Shown piece by piece: positions 1-12,659 of a DNA stretch of 64,000 nt. Source of the stretch: Crocodylus rhombifer (Eukaryota > Chordata > Crocodylia > Crocodylidae); contig JAVSML010024258.1 in the NCBI GenBank assembly GCA_038503035.1, positions 1 through 64,000 of the forward strand, written 5' to 3'. The notes under the pieces are model-generated. The model saw only the letters and a list, made by a program, of their open reading frames with translations. It had not been told where the DNA came from and ran no database searches. Numbering within the stretch: position 1 is the stretch's first letter; each line of letters begins with the position of its first letter. Made by a program: the position numbers and the translations under genes.

Positions 1-1380
1 GGGGGGGGGGAATGTAAAAGAGTATTTCTTTTAATCAGCCTCCAGTTGACTATTCTTTAGATTCCTCCAGAGAATAACCTTCAAAGTACAGATAAGTTGA
101 TCTTCCTCCCTCCCCTCCCCTCCCCTGCACTGCTGACCTAATATCAAAGAGTCAATTTTTGAAGTAATTTTAAAAGTATTGCAGCCATATTTTTGTCCAT
201 TGGCTTATTTTTCATTTCATGCCTAAAAGCATTGCTCCTTCTCTTATTTATTGTAGAGGCTTATCCATGTGTGTGTTGTAGGGTAAAAGGAGAACCAAAC
301 CAAGCTGTCCACTTGTTATAGAACTTCTTTGTCTACAAAAGTAGAATTACTTCACACTTAGTGTGGTATTTCCATTTCCTCTTTCTTTCCATTCTCCATG
401 ACCATACCCTTTGTGTAAATGCCACTAAGGACAGAGGGTATGGGAAAAGAATCGCCAAACCAAAAATGTGCTGCATTTCACCATGGCAGACAAAAATAAC
501 AACAGAATCATCAAGACTGTGGTGTACCAGGAGCTAATATTTTGGGGTAATTTGCATCATTTAATAAATCAGTTGCTCTATGTTTCAACTCATAAGCTGC
601 TTCAAGACTTTAATACAACTTTCTCCTCTTCAGAAATGTTCTAATCGATTCAACTTACTCATAAAATCACCACAAACCTTTTTATAATAGCATCCGGTTG
701 AATAATATTCAGTTATTACCACCTCTTATTTTCCAGGAAAACAAGGTGGATACATTTGGTCTACTTGAACATCTATTTCCCAGTTCTTGCATCATTCTGG
801 TTGCCCTTACCTTATGTATAAAGCTATTCTCATCACTTGACTAGAGTACCTGCCAAGCTTATTCATTTTTGCAACATTCAAACCTAAATAGCATTAATTT
901 GCTGCCAACTGATTAAAGTGGCAATCTTATTGTCTTAATTGTCAGTTGGCAGTCTTGGGATTTTTCTTCATCAGTTTAGTCCTTGACCATTATTCCATTT
1001 AAAAAAATAAACTCAGAATTTTTGTTTTGAATATTTGGAGTTTTCTAAAACATTTTTTATGGACAGTCAACATATTTGGATAGTCAAATACTCCACCTCC
1101 TTTGAAGTACATGATTTTTATGGACAACATCCCAAATTATTTTAACACCTGTCTATTTGAAGTTGTAGCTAACAGTATTTATAGGGACTATGCAATGTTA
1201 CAAGTAGTCTGTTTAGTACAAGGTAGAAGGAATATGATCAGTGAATGTTTTTTAACATTTATGAAAAACTCCAAGCTGAGTTTACATCAAAAACAAAATT
1301 AGGTTGGCAATCTTAATTCAACCTCTGTTGAGATGTTTTTGGCTGTCTCACTAAGACTATGTACAGACATTCAAAAAGCC
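1..1380. other. AT-rich non-coding stretch
   Basis: The window opens with a run of ten G. A pyrimidine-rich patch of CCCTC repeats follows near 105-125. No reading frame with recognisable protein motifs, RNA gene or repeat family was seen. The longest open frame here is about 66 codons and has no family signature. Confidence 0.5.
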
Positions 1381-3400
1381 TGAGGTGGATTTGAACTAAC
1401 TTATGCAGGTTTATCTAAGTGGACCTAGCTGGTCTGGGAGCGAACAAAACCCCAGTTCACTCTTTTAATGGGGGCAGGGGAGGGGGAAGGGCACAAAATC
1501 TGCCTGCAGTGGCCAGGCCAGCAGCCTGAGGGCATTCCTGCAAGCCCACACCATGCCAGAAGCTGCAGAGGGCAGTGAATCCAGCTGAGCGGCAACCACC
1601 ATTGGTTGCCTGGCACATGGCTCCCCTGCTACTCTGTCCCCTGTCAGGCAGCTGTCAGCTACAGACAGCCAGTGGAGGGAGGCATGCTTGACTTACTCAG
1701 GGGGACTTGGGGGTCCCTAGGGCTTTATCCAGAGTGGAACCCTGGGAAGTGCCCACCTAATGGCCCTTTTTACACCTACCCCTGACTTGCCTGCAGCACT
1801 TTTGCAGTGGGACTTGCTTATATTTGTTTGCAAATGGAGCCAGGGAGCTGTGAGCAGCTGTGGCTGTCCTGTGGGGTGAGGGGGCTCCCTTCAGCACACT
1901 TTCCCCTTCCCCCTCCTCCCATCACCACTCATGTCCTTGTGATTCAACCACATCTGGCAGCTCCAGCCCCTGTGGCCAAGCACACTCAGCTCTCTGCCTT
2001 TCAACTTGCCTTTCCCTCAGTGTTTTCCAGGATGATCCAAAGCCCCCACAAGTCAACAGGAGTCTCAGCTGGGCTCCAGGTCAGGCCCTTGGGGGCTTCT
2101 CCCCTGTTTCCCCACACTAAACTCCCCTCCACCCAAACACCCACCCACCCAAGGGGTTCCTCTGCTTTCCCCTCCCTCCTACCCTGAGCTTCCCCAACCT
2201 CCATAGTGGAGCCTACAGAATGTCCTGCTCTTGGCCAGCCTTGCCCCATGCAAATACATGTGAAGCAGATGAGCCAGCTAGGGACAGGGTGTTCCTGCGC
2301 ACACAGTGGGAGCTGTATTTCACCCCCTCCTGCACTCCTGCAGCCAGAAAACCCTGTGATCCTGGGACCTGGGAGGGAGAGCACTGGCATCCCACTCCTC
2401 CCTGTGCCCAGCTGGCTTTGTAAGAAAGCAGGGGCCAAGAGTCCTGAGCTGCTGTACAAGCAAAGACTTAAACAGCTAAGAATGGGTGTGTGGGTGTGTG
2501 TGTATGTGGGTGTGTGTCCACCCCCCGCGTCCCAGCCCAGGTGTGGCAGGAATGCTACCTCCACATTTTCCAGGCAACTACCATGTCAGATGAAGAGCTC
2601 TGAATAACAAAGACAAGTTTTAGAGCAGCAGCAGCAGAGTTGGCTAAGGGATTTCAGCAGAACTGACACATGCATTTTTGCACAAGCACACACACACACA
2701 GCTGTTTCTCTCTCCTCTCAATCGCTCACACACACACATGCGTGCCCAGTACATGATCTCTGACACTCAGCTCCTTAAGGGACACTGACCTTTCTGCCTC
2801 AGGCACCAGGAGAAACATTCTCGCACCCTCATCCCCAGCCACCTGCTGTAAAACCAGTCATGGGGAGAGTTCATCTGGCTGCTTCTGGCTGACTTGTATA
2901 CACATGCACACACAAACACAGAGACATACATACATCCCCAAAATCCCCCTGAGCACCAGTGCCACCAGCAGTGGCAGCAGTAGTGGTGGCACAGTAAGGC
3001 AGCAACTGCAGCTCTACTCCCAGCCACCACGACCAGGACTACCCCCACCCCTGTCATGGCCCTGCCTGGCCCCGCACACACAGGGCACAGCAGCCCACAG
3101 CCACCACTGGCTTGCTCTGCCTGCCATACTCTGTTGCCACTGGACTGCTCCCCACTCCCATCTAAAGACACTGTATAAAAATAGAAAATTCCTGAGCTAC
3201 TACTGCTCCCTTCTTACTGCCTCACCTGTGGCTGACAGTTCAAAGCAGCCAAGCATGGGCAAAGCTAGCAAACTGCCTTTGCAAGTGGGGGTTAGTGGAG
3301 GAGCCGCAAAGGAGCCCGGGATGCTGGCAGACTATAACCTAACTTGGGTCGGAAGGGGATCTAGTACTGAAATTCAATAGATCAGTCTAACCTAAGTAGA
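1381..3400. other. GC-rich non-coding block with TG/CA microsatellites
   Basis: Base composition rises sharply compared with both flanks. Several overlapping open frames of 60-190 codons exist on both strands, but they are Pro/Ser/Gly-rich, contain simple-repeat translation and show no domain, so they look like composition effects. A TG-rich microsatellite lies at 2481-2518, with CA-rich patches near 2690-2745 and 2898-2935. It may be an unrecognised GC-rich repeat. Confidence 0.4.
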
Positions 3401-4690
3401 TTAAGTCTGACACTACATCCATCCCCGTCTATCTTAAACTGGGTTCCGCCATTTTTAAACCAGTCTATGTGCTCCAAAACTTCTGTTCTGTTATGGGACC
3501 CACACTGGAAAAACTTTAATGTTTGTACCTGGCCCAAAATTCATTTTTGCTCCTTTTAATAATGTAAAAAGAAAGCCTTTTGGTGTATAAATAAATTATA
3601 CTGTGTCCTATAGACAAAGCCATATTCAACCTTCATGGTGGGTATGGAGGGCAGGCAGGCTTGTTTACTCATTTTGGTGACTTTTTTATTCTTCAACAAA
3701 GGCTACTGAAAGATAAAATAAAAAAATGCATACAGAGCAACTTATTTTGTTTCACTGACAAATCTATTCCATTTGGCTAGTTACTGAATGGAAGGTTCTT
3801 ACAGCATAAAAAGGCAGCTGTATGTGAATTGAGATAGTTATCTCCGTAAGTCCAAATGATGATCCAAATCAAAGTTTTTAACCTCACTTATTTTCAGATG
3901 GAAATTGTTTTGGCAGTCTTCAGCAGAAGAAGCTAGAAAATAAATGTGAAAGATATAAAAATACCTACCCACCTATGACAATTGTCCCACCAGGTCAAAA
4001 TGATACTGATTATGGAGGTTGACATTGCTACCATACCTTCTCCTTTCTTTGGCTCATATTTACAGGATTTGGGGTCTTCTCTTAACATTCCAGATCTTTG
4101 AGCCATGTGGTTCCCTGTGGCTTGAAGCCTTTCTAGCTTTCTGGTTACCATGAGAAGAAATGAAAAGCAAACCTATAAGCAAACATCCAGAAATAAACAT
4201 AAAGAACACCATTTTTTTTTTTTTTTATCATCTCACGATTCCTAATTTTGGGATGCAATACTTAGATTATATCCAATTTTCAAAAGTGTCAAGTCAGGCA
4301 TCTATCCCAAATACAAAATTCCAAGAAGAAGTACATTTAACTCTAATCAGAAGACAAAAACTTAACCATTTAAGTACTGTGAGACAGAATGATCAGCTTC
4401 TGAGTTCAGAGGACTTTCTCTAAATCCAATATTTTGTATTTCAGCCTAAAAGATCAAAACTCCATGTGGGCTTTGGATTTAGGATCCAGACACCTTGTTC
4501 CCTTCCTCAGACCGACCATAACCTTTCCATTCAATAATAGGCAAATTTATTGATACACAGTGAAAATAGAAAAGAAAAAGTACAAACAGTCAAGCAATTT
4601 CTATACATCTACCAAATCCTAGAGCTGTCATCAGAGTCCAAGTACTTCTGGCCAAAATGCAGGTTCTATTCTAAGGCTGTCTCTCAGATG
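3401..4690. other. AT-rich non-coding stretch
   Basis: No gene or repeat family recognised. A 15-base T run at 4212-4226 is the only simple-sequence feature. Open frames are short and without motifs. Confidence 0.45.
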
Positions 4691-4699
4691 TCAGCCTAT

Positions 4700-5820
4700 C
4701 AGCAGTTTGGAGGTGAGATGTCGAGGCTCACCCCCTCCAATAGGGTGCATGAGACAGGTGGCTGGTGTACTGTCTTAGAATGAACTACTGGGTCCAGAAT
4801 ATTCCCCACACTTGAACAAAGGACATACTCATGCTTGTTTTCCTCCTTGCAAAACTTTATTTAAGGATACTTACAGAAGCAGGCAATAGAACAGAGCAGA
4901 AAGGACGGTCACCTCACGTCAGCCTTAGGCAGCAGCCGCTACCCTGCATGGTTCCCCTGGCCACAGAGTGTTCCAGTCCTGGGGATGCGGTAGCCTGAGC
5001 CAGGGCTCCACGCAAGTCAGAACTCTTGCCAGAGTGCAGGACCCATAGTAACTTAAGAATGTACAGCTTATATAGTCTGAAGTAAACAATGTTATCTCAA
5101 GCTAGGAAAATGGGGATGAGTTGTGATCCAATGCACCTGGTGTTTACCACATTCTGCTGTCTTACAACATTCTACTATCTAGGTTCATGGCTCAGTCACA
5201 CTCACAGAGCAGGAGGCTATGTGCCGCTACACCGGCCTACTATGAAATCAGCATTCAATACTCTTTCTCTTAGCACAGCATGCAAAACTCTTGCTCTTAG
5301 TAAAGCTCTTACTATAACATGTAGTCTCTGTCCATGCTGGTCTCAGGGACCCTTCCCAGGGGACAGGGATGGGGAAGGAACAGGAATGGAAGGAGGAAGG
5401 ATGGGACAAAGGGAGGGACAGGGAGGGACTATTTGTTACTCTCAGGTCTCTGCTTTTGTGTTCTCCTTCACTCTTGATGACTCCTGGTGACTCCTGATGA
5501 CTCCATGGCTATGTCCAGTTGCTTGTCTCTCTGTGGTCACACATCCACATAGCCTTCCAGGTCTTTTCCTAATTTGGTCAGTTCCCGAAAAACAGCACTC
5601 AGGCCCCCCTCCTGCTCTGGGGCCTTGTAGCTGGTGTCAGTTATCTCATATTATGGAAAAGTATGGTACATATCTTCCTCTTTCCCAGGCTATGTGTTCA
5701 TCCATTGGCTTTGTTGTGTTAGACTGCTTGTGTGCTTTCAGGGCCATGAGACAGTTTTTTGTGAGACCCAAGTTCTTTAGAAGTCAGTTAACACCTGCTG
5801 CCCACCTTGAACCTTTATAA
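4700..5820 (-). mobile_element. Probable solo LTR (minus strand)
   Basis: Read on the minus strand, a strong TATA box (TATATAAG, 5066-5073) is followed about 205 bases later by a poly(A) signal (AATAAA, 4857-4862). That is the U3-R spacing expected of a retroviral LTR. The presumed U3 to the right holds a purine-rich patch at 5355-5430 as seen on the plus strand. No internal retroviral coding sequence adjoins it, so a solo LTR is the simplest reading. Ends and target duplication were not resolved, and the limits given are approximate. The alternative is a chance TATA/AATAAA pair in a gene-free region. Confidence 0.4.
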
Positions 5821-7600
5821 CATGTATATCTATACTTATAAGCCAATTCCCAAAAAACAAAATGTTGGCTTAAATACCATTTCTAAGCCAACACTCTACA
5901 ACACTGCCATTTGGAGCCTGCAGAATTTAATAGCTATGCCAACTTTCCCCAGTTATCTCTGAGACCTTTTCAAGATATTACTCTGCCCACCTTTGCACGT
6001 GCGCAGAGATATATGTAATTCAACTAAAACCCACACCTATTCAATGCAACTTCCTTTGAAAGAAAAAACAAAAACAAAGACATTAAATGTTAATATTTCA
6101 AGTGTATGGATGATGATGTCAGGTGAAATGGGGCCCAAAACACATGGAACCAGCCATGCTTTCATTATGCCATAGATTGTAACTTTTTCTATCATGCTAC
6201 CATAAAAAGGGTCATGTTCAATAACCTACTGTATCCAAATGTCTTTCCTAAGCCTCTCTGTTGAAACCACACCTGCTTTCCATATTAGTGTGTGGAAAAG
6301 AGGAAAGTTACTCCTTTCCAGTTTCACTTCTATAAAGCCTTATGTGCCACATTATGTTAGAACACAGATGGTGGATATAACAATTGTTTCTTTATTACTA
6401 GTATTAACTGTTCAGCCAAATGGTGGCTGTCATAGCTATTAATCACTTCAGAAAATGTTATACTCTGCAATTACATAAGGGTCAGTACAGGTGAAATTTC
6501 TGTTTTATTACCTTTTTTGCTTTATTTTCTGCAAGTAGCACCAACACAACACATACTGCAGTCTAATTAAGTGATAGTGGGGTGCTGTCAGAGAAGCAAT
6601 ATCATAGCCAAGGGGAACTCGGCTATGAAAGAAATTATTTAACCCACCAATTTACTGCCGTGTTCGTTTCTATGCAGTGAGAGAATGTATGCTTCTAGCA
6701 TGCAGTTATTTCAAACAGCAACTGGACCGGAATTTGTTTTAAAGTAGAATTCTGTACCATATTTACAACTGCCCTTTATGCTACATCCACCTGTAATCGG
6801 TGACATTCAGGAATACGACAGCCTTTGTAAGACCAAGCTATTTTTTTATTTTAGCTATAGGAACAAAGCTCTACAGAAAAAGTTTCTATAATTGTTTATC
6901 GAACCACAGACCTAAGCCTCAAAAAGCCACTTTACCAATCTTTGCAGATCAACTTTTTCAAGATTGTAAATCCATGTTAAGTCCTGTGGTGATCAAGGTT
7001 TCTAGAGTTCTTTATACCTTCATACAGGTCCATATCTCCATGTGCCACCCACTGTGCAGTAATCATTGAAAGAACAACACACACAAGAGGCTTTAGTAAA
7101 TACTTGCATACCCAATGCTCAAACATTGTCTGGAGTCAAAAAGAAATTGCTTTAATGGTGCCAAATAACTTCTTTCAAATCCAACCTACATGCTTGTCTG
7201 CATTTAGAAAGTGAACTTTCAGACTGGCATAACTCTAATTTAGCTCTGTATGTAGTAGTGCTTAGATATCAGAAACTTTCCCAGGCTTCACTGGCTTCAC
7301 TCTGTCCCAATGATTCTCAAACAGGGTGCTGCAACACCCTGGGGTACCTTGAAATCCTTTCCAAGATACTACACAATGTTAGCATTAAGTGTGCAAACAA
7401 TTCACAAGACTATACCAGAGATTTCAGATAATAATTCTCACCTGTTGTGGTCATTCTGAGTCCTGTGCAACAGAAGCATTGCTCTATCATTTTGCTGTAG
7501 CCAAAAACAGGAGTGAAAACTAAGAGCTGGAATTTTCTGAGACCTGTCTTTCATCTAATGAGGGGTGCCTTGAGTCTGATGTGGTGCTACTGTGCAGTAG
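5821..7600. other. Non-coding stretch with one small palindrome
   Basis: A perfect 10-bp inverted repeat (TGTTGGCTTA, 5863-5872, and TAAGCCAACA, 5884-5893) with an 11-base loop lies at the left. Otherwise no gene, RNA gene or known repeat was recognised. Confidence 0.45.
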
Positions 7601-8340
7601 TAATGAACTACTGCGCAGTACAGCTGTGTGAAACAGCACCATTTTGTTTTGACTTTTATCTCACCATTTCAAAGGGAGTGTTTTGTTTCATTTTGTTTTG
7701 AAGCACTGTTCTGTTTCATTTCATCGAAACTGTTTCTCCCACAGCCCATAATGGGGAATCATGAAAATGCCTAAAACAGGTCATTTCTTGCCTGATTCAC
7801 ATGGAAATTGCAGAGATGGTATCTCATTCTATGAGCATGAAGCCTTCCAAGTTTCAAGAAGATAGGTGCAGAGGTTTCTGGGAAACTGCACCTTAAACTG
7901 TTTAAAGCAAAACCCCTGACACTTGCCGGCAGCAGCAGCTTCCTGCGTGTCATCCAGTGCATAGATCCGGGGGCCTGCACCCCCAAAAGGGCTGCAGGGC
8001 TATTCCATACTCCTCCCGGGGGTGAAATCCCCTGGATCTGCATGCCACATGACAGGAGATTGCTGCTACTGTGTGGAACCGGTGCTATGTAGTACCAGGG
8101 AAGATTGCTGCTGTCACCAGTCCCAGGTGGCAGCAGCAGCCTCCTGTCACCCAGCATGCAGATCTGGGGGCTCAGCAGCCTCCTGTCACCCAGCATGCCC
8201 CTAGGAGGAGTCTGGCATAACTCAGCAGCCCTCCTGGGGATGTGAGCCCCTGAATCTGTGTACTGGATGCCAGGAGGTTGCCACTGCCGCCTGGGCGCTG
8301 AAGCCAAGTAAGCCCGGCTTCAAAACTCAAAATGTTTCAA
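7600..8340 (-). mobile_element. Relic related to the hAT 3' subterminal region
   Basis: The stretch 7839-7920 (containing CCAAGTTTCAAGAAGAT) resembles 55318-55390 in the 3' part of the large minus-strand hAT copy. Next to it, 7741-7770 (CCCATAATGGGGAATCATGA) parallels the ATAATGGGGGATGAATGA stretch at 55073-55092. The left edge (CAGCTGTGTGAAACAGCACC, near 7621) looks like a diverged hAT-type terminal repeat. A 26-bp direct duplication (CAGCAGCCTCCTGTCACCCA plus six more bases) occurs at 8134-8159 and 8173-8198. No transposase sequence is present, so this is a non-autonomous or truncated copy. The right end was not found. Confidence 0.45.
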
Positions 8341-9740
8341 AACTAATGTATGCAAGTACTAAATAACTGCATAGTAATAACTATGCAGTCAGAATCTCAT
8401 GTAGAGATGGCCCTTGAGTCTAACAAGGCTAAGAACGACCTAATTGTCAGCATCCAAGCACCTCACAACACTTTTGAAGGAGGAGGAGGAGGAGGCAAGT
8501 ACTAATTCAAATATACAGATCACAAACTTCCATAAATAGGATAAGGTATAGCTGAGAACATAATCCAGCTTTTATGATCTTGGTGTTGTGCTTACAGAAC
8601 TGCAAAGACAATGTTGTATCCTAATTAAGTACATGTGCTGCCAAAGTGAGCATAAATTAATACTCACATAAATTAATGCTCAGCTCCAAAAAAAGAGTCT
8701 ACCTCTCTACTCTGTGACTAATACCACACAAAGAGCTGGAATAGAAGTGTGAGGGAGGATAGTACTTTTGAGAATTAGTTTGGGGTACCAAAGATTTTGG
8801 CATGTAAGAATGGGGACTGGAATAGAAATAAAATACTGTACTCCTAAAAACGCTATTTTAGGTTATCAGTTTTCTTTGTGCTCCTGAGGCTCTGTGAGTA
8901 GTAGGAGAGGAAATGGCAGAGGACAAGGGAGAGAAAATACAAGTGAGGAACAGGAAGTAGCAGACAAGTGTGAACAGAACTATAGATATACATCATTCTG
9001 TATTTAATAAAAGTTGTGACCTACACTAGGTCTGAAAAACATTTCAGTAATACAGAACAAAAGAGAACCTAACACAGAGATGCTCCTAACCCAAAAGCAA
9101 GAAGTTAATGAAGCAATTCAAGCAACCTCATTATCCTCAAAACTCTATAAACCTGACTTTTGAAGCAAATCATTTGGTCCCTCGCTAATATTCCTGATGA
9201 TACTTCCCCTAAATTCAGAAATTACAAAAGAAGCCTGTTCCTCTGCTGCCTTCACAAAACACAACGTTCTTCTGTTTGAGTGCAGCAACAGTCTTCAATG
9301 TTTTTACTCTTTTAATTTTTATGGATAGAAGCCTATAGATTAGACAAAAGCTGCAATAAAATTAAGTTTCAGAAATACAAGATAATAGCTAATGAGACCC
9401 ACATACATTAGTGAGTCAATTTATATAGTTAACCAAGACTTTCAGTTAGTTGAATGAACTCATGTTCCCATGAATTATTGTACAAACAGTTAGTTTTCCT
9501 TTAACTTTTTATAAACATTTGTGGGGGGGTTTCATTTGTGGTTTATTGAAAATGACTTGAATACTTAATGTGAATAAAATACAATTCCTCATATTATTTT
9601 CATTATTATGAATCCTCACTATTTAATATATATTGTTACTTCTGCATAAGCCAAGTACAAAATCCATTCATAGCCCTCTAGGAATAGTAAAAGAACTTAC
9701 TGCTTTCTATTTAGAGGGCACTGACTGACATGCAGCTCCC
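8341..9740. other. AT-rich non-coding stretch
   Basis: A short GGA run is at 8478-8493. No gene, RNA gene or recognisable repeat was seen in the remainder. Confidence 0.45.
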
Positions 9741-9839
9741 CTATGTAACTTATGCGACTTCGCAGAAAGAGCAATGAGATAAACAGACCTCTCCACACCC
9801 CACCCCACACACCCCTTGTCCAACAGAGGTTCACTGTTG

Positions 9840-10310
9840 GGTCAGGGGGATGGAGGATGGAGCTCCACTTTGGAGATGATCCAAGAGAACCTGCTTGTCT
9901 GCAGCCTCTGTCCCCTATACCTCCCCTTTTCCCAACCCCCAACCCTCACCTCTGATGCAATCTGCAGAAAGGGTGGGGAGAAGGGAGGGGTGTGAGCTCC
10001 GGGCTCGGATTTGCCCAGCCTGTACTGGACAGCGAGAGGGGATTGGGGGAGCTCCAATCCAGCTGTCCCCGCTCCAGTTCAGGCTGGGCAAAGCAGTTAA
10101 TGAAGGTGCTTCTGTTTAGAGGACCTTCATCTTAATCCTCATTACATGAGTATTCATTTGTCTTTCAATCGAGCACTTTTAAAGTGCTCTTCAGCCATGT
10201 ACCTCTGTCAGGGCACGGCTGTAGAGCACTTTTGAGGGGCCAATTGCATGACAAATGTAATTATTGTCAGTGCCCAGGTGCTCTTCTTTCTGCAGTCCTT
10301 TCGTGCCATC
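9840..10310 (+). repeat. Structured interspersed repeat, copy 1
   Basis: The right part (10165-10300) resembles 52245-52385 elsewhere in the window, sharing the central CAGCCATGTAC and GGCTGTAGAGCA blocks. It contains a perfect palindrome at 10171-10189 (GAGCACTTT, one base, AAAGTGCTC). Overlapping it is a longer stem-loop: arm 10181-10199 pairs with 10214-10232 at 17 of 19 positions. Left of this the sequence is GC-rich with paired GGAGCTCC-type words near 9858 and 10049. Family unknown; no coding capacity. Orientation is arbitrary. Confidence 0.5.
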
Positions 10311-11460
10311 TAAAACAGTAAGCCATTGTTTATGAAAGTTTATACATCTCTGTTTTACTTAAATCTATAAGGTGCACATCTCTCCTGCCTTCTGCTGATC
10401 TCTTAAGCAGACTTAAGGTCAGGGTTACAAACATGTCTCTGAAAGTGTTTTTTGAAGTCAGTCCTTGAGCTCAAAGAATATTTTGCTGCAGTGTCAAATA
10501 TTAGAGCTCTTGAAAATATCACAGTTTTTGTTGTTGCTGAAGACAGCAACTTGTGCTTAATTAGAGGATGTATAGCTGTCAGCCAGACACAATGGTTTTA
10601 TTCCAAGTACAGGTTCCAGTTGGATTTGCCTACCATGAGGTTAAACAAACCAATGAAAATAAGACTCATTTTCTCTTGCCAGGAAGGCTTAGATAGAGTT
10701 AAGTGACAAGAACTTAAGAACACAAGAAGTAAACATTACAGTCCAGATGCTTCAGATGCCCCAGATAAATATTTTTCCATGTCAGTCTTGTAGTATGATA
10801 CTAAGCAATTTGTAGGGCATCTCTGGAAAACACCCTCAGGCACTGAGTAAAACAAATCAATAGCATCACTAAAAAGAACAGACGCTATTTAGCCATATGC
10901 TCTATTAAACACAAAATCCTTTGTTGCATTTTTGAGGAATTAGTTTTCTATGTTCTCACCTGCCACAATCAGAACTTCCCAAAAACAGTGGCAGATAAAA
11001 GCACTACAGTAAGAACCTTTAGCTCTAGAAAATATAAACAAGATTCTTTTAGTTTCAAATGAACCAATTTTAAGTAAATTTTGTACCAGTGATATTGTGC
11101 TTAGTTGAAACAGAAAACTGAAAATAGTCCTTAGACTATTGTGCACTTTGCAGCATGAGGCAAATTGTCATTTTAATGCAATACATATCTGTTCAATGAC
11201 TTCCATGTCTGAGAAGTAGTCTTTCATGAAATGAAAAGAGTATGCTTAGAGAGGGTCTAACTTTGACAGCTAACAGAGAAGCTACAATTAAGAATAGAAT
11301 TATTCTAAAAGGTATTGGTTATGTGAAAAAATAGAAAATGTTGCTAATTTGCTGGTATAAATCTTTAGAATTGAACTTAAGTTAGTGAGCCACCCTGGCC
11401 AGACAGCTGTTCATTTCTAGCAGTAATAATTTATCTGTAATTCTTACTGTTAGAAAAACA
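10311..11460. other. AT-rich non-coding stretch
   Basis: No gene, RNA gene or recognisable repeat seen. Confidence 0.45.
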
Positions 11461-11790
11461 GCCCGGGGTTTGGAGCATACATGCATTCACAACACAAATT
11501 AGATCTCCAGCCAGGGGTCACTAGAGGGCTGCTCAGAGGGGTTCCTGCCATGAGGCAGTTGCCTGCTCCTCCCCACCACTCCCGCTAGCCATATTCCTCT
11601 AAGATGGTTCATGCTGCGGGAGAATGGCCCCTTGTAATAGGACTGAGGCCAAGGGGGCAGTTTTGACACCCCTGGTGGCCACATGACTCCTGCCCTACTC
11701 TAGGTCCCTGGGTACCCTCCCTTTTTATCTTTTCTGCTATGCCTTGAGGTAATTAAATGATTTGTAAAAAATAAATAAATAAATAAGAAG
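11461..11790 (+). repeat. Possible retroposed fragment with A-rich tail
   Basis: A GC-rich ~290-base segment ends in TGTAAAAAATAAATAAATAAATAAG (11762-11787), that is, a run of AAAT units. This is the layout of a short retroposed sequence with a simple-repeat tail. Flanking duplications were not found and the body was not assigned to a family. Confidence 0.3.
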
Positions 11791-12560
11791 CTGTCATAAG
11801 GTCTCAGAGAGAGCCCTCATCCATCTTTTGGCTAGCAGGTCTTTCTCTGACCCCACTGGTCCCAATCCAGACCCTCAAGCACCAAGTGGGCCCTCCTGGC
11901 CTGTCCATGCCCCCAGGGCACCTGTTGCCTTTTTGGCTGTTCATGTTCTTCTTCCACCCCTATGGCTATATCCATGCCTCATGGATGTTACCAGTTATTG
12001 CTTTCTTGGGACACCTTGCCCCTCAATACACTGTTCCTCAGGCCTCTTCACCCTTGTCAGGGCCTCAGCCTTCCTGGCTTTGGCCCCCTTCCTGCAGCTG
12101 GGGCCTTCTCACCAACTCTACTGCACCAGACCTCGGCTTCTGGGCTCAAGCCCCTGTCTCTTCTCCTTTGGCTCTAAGTCTTGGCCCTTCTTTCACCACT
12201 CTGGGGCTATGGGCCCCTGGCCCTGGCTCCACCTCTCTCAGGCTAAGCCCTGTCTCTTCCAGGTGGCTGTCCCTTCAGGTGGCTCTTCAACCGCTCACAG
12301 AGTTTTCCACATTGAGTCTGACAGCTAGGCTCCAGGGCAGCTTAAGACTGCCATGCTTGTTGCCTTAGCAATATTCTTACTTGGCTGAGCAGGGCTTTGC
12401 TCTATTGTATTATTGTTGGGCAGCTAGCCCTTCAACAGGCACTTGCAGCCTATGAGTCCCTGGCTGCCTATTCCCCTGCAGCCAGTACATAACATGCAGT
12501 CTCCCCATCACCTGGGGACATCCCTGCTACAGCCTCTGCCTTAAAATAATGAGAGACCCT
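11791..12560. other. Pyrimidine-rich non-coding segment beside the retrovirus
   Basis: The plus strand is C/T-rich and open in several frames, but the translations are low-complexity Pro/Leu/Ser sequences without motifs. This is where the 3' LTR of the minus-strand retrovirus would be expected. I see neither a TATA/AATAAA pair on the minus strand nor similarity to the segment beyond gag, so the 3' LTR may be missing or too diverged to recognise. Confidence 0.35.
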
Positions 12561-12659
12561 GACTGGCAAAGGAAGGGGGAGATTTTTGAAGGCAGGGTCC
12601 CACAGCTTGAGGCCTATAAGGGAGATCTATCAGGAAGCCAGGAACTGGGACAATGGTAC

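Noticed and set aside
2001..2564. 187-codon open frame on the minus strand
   Set aside because: Composition is Gly/Pro/Ser-rich and includes translated TG repeats. No domain, and overlapping open frames on the other strand show the same composition effect.
11828..12368. Two overlapping plus-strand open frames of 160-166 codons
   Set aside because: Low-complexity Pro/Leu/Ser translation of a C/T-rich segment. No motif or splice context supports a gene.
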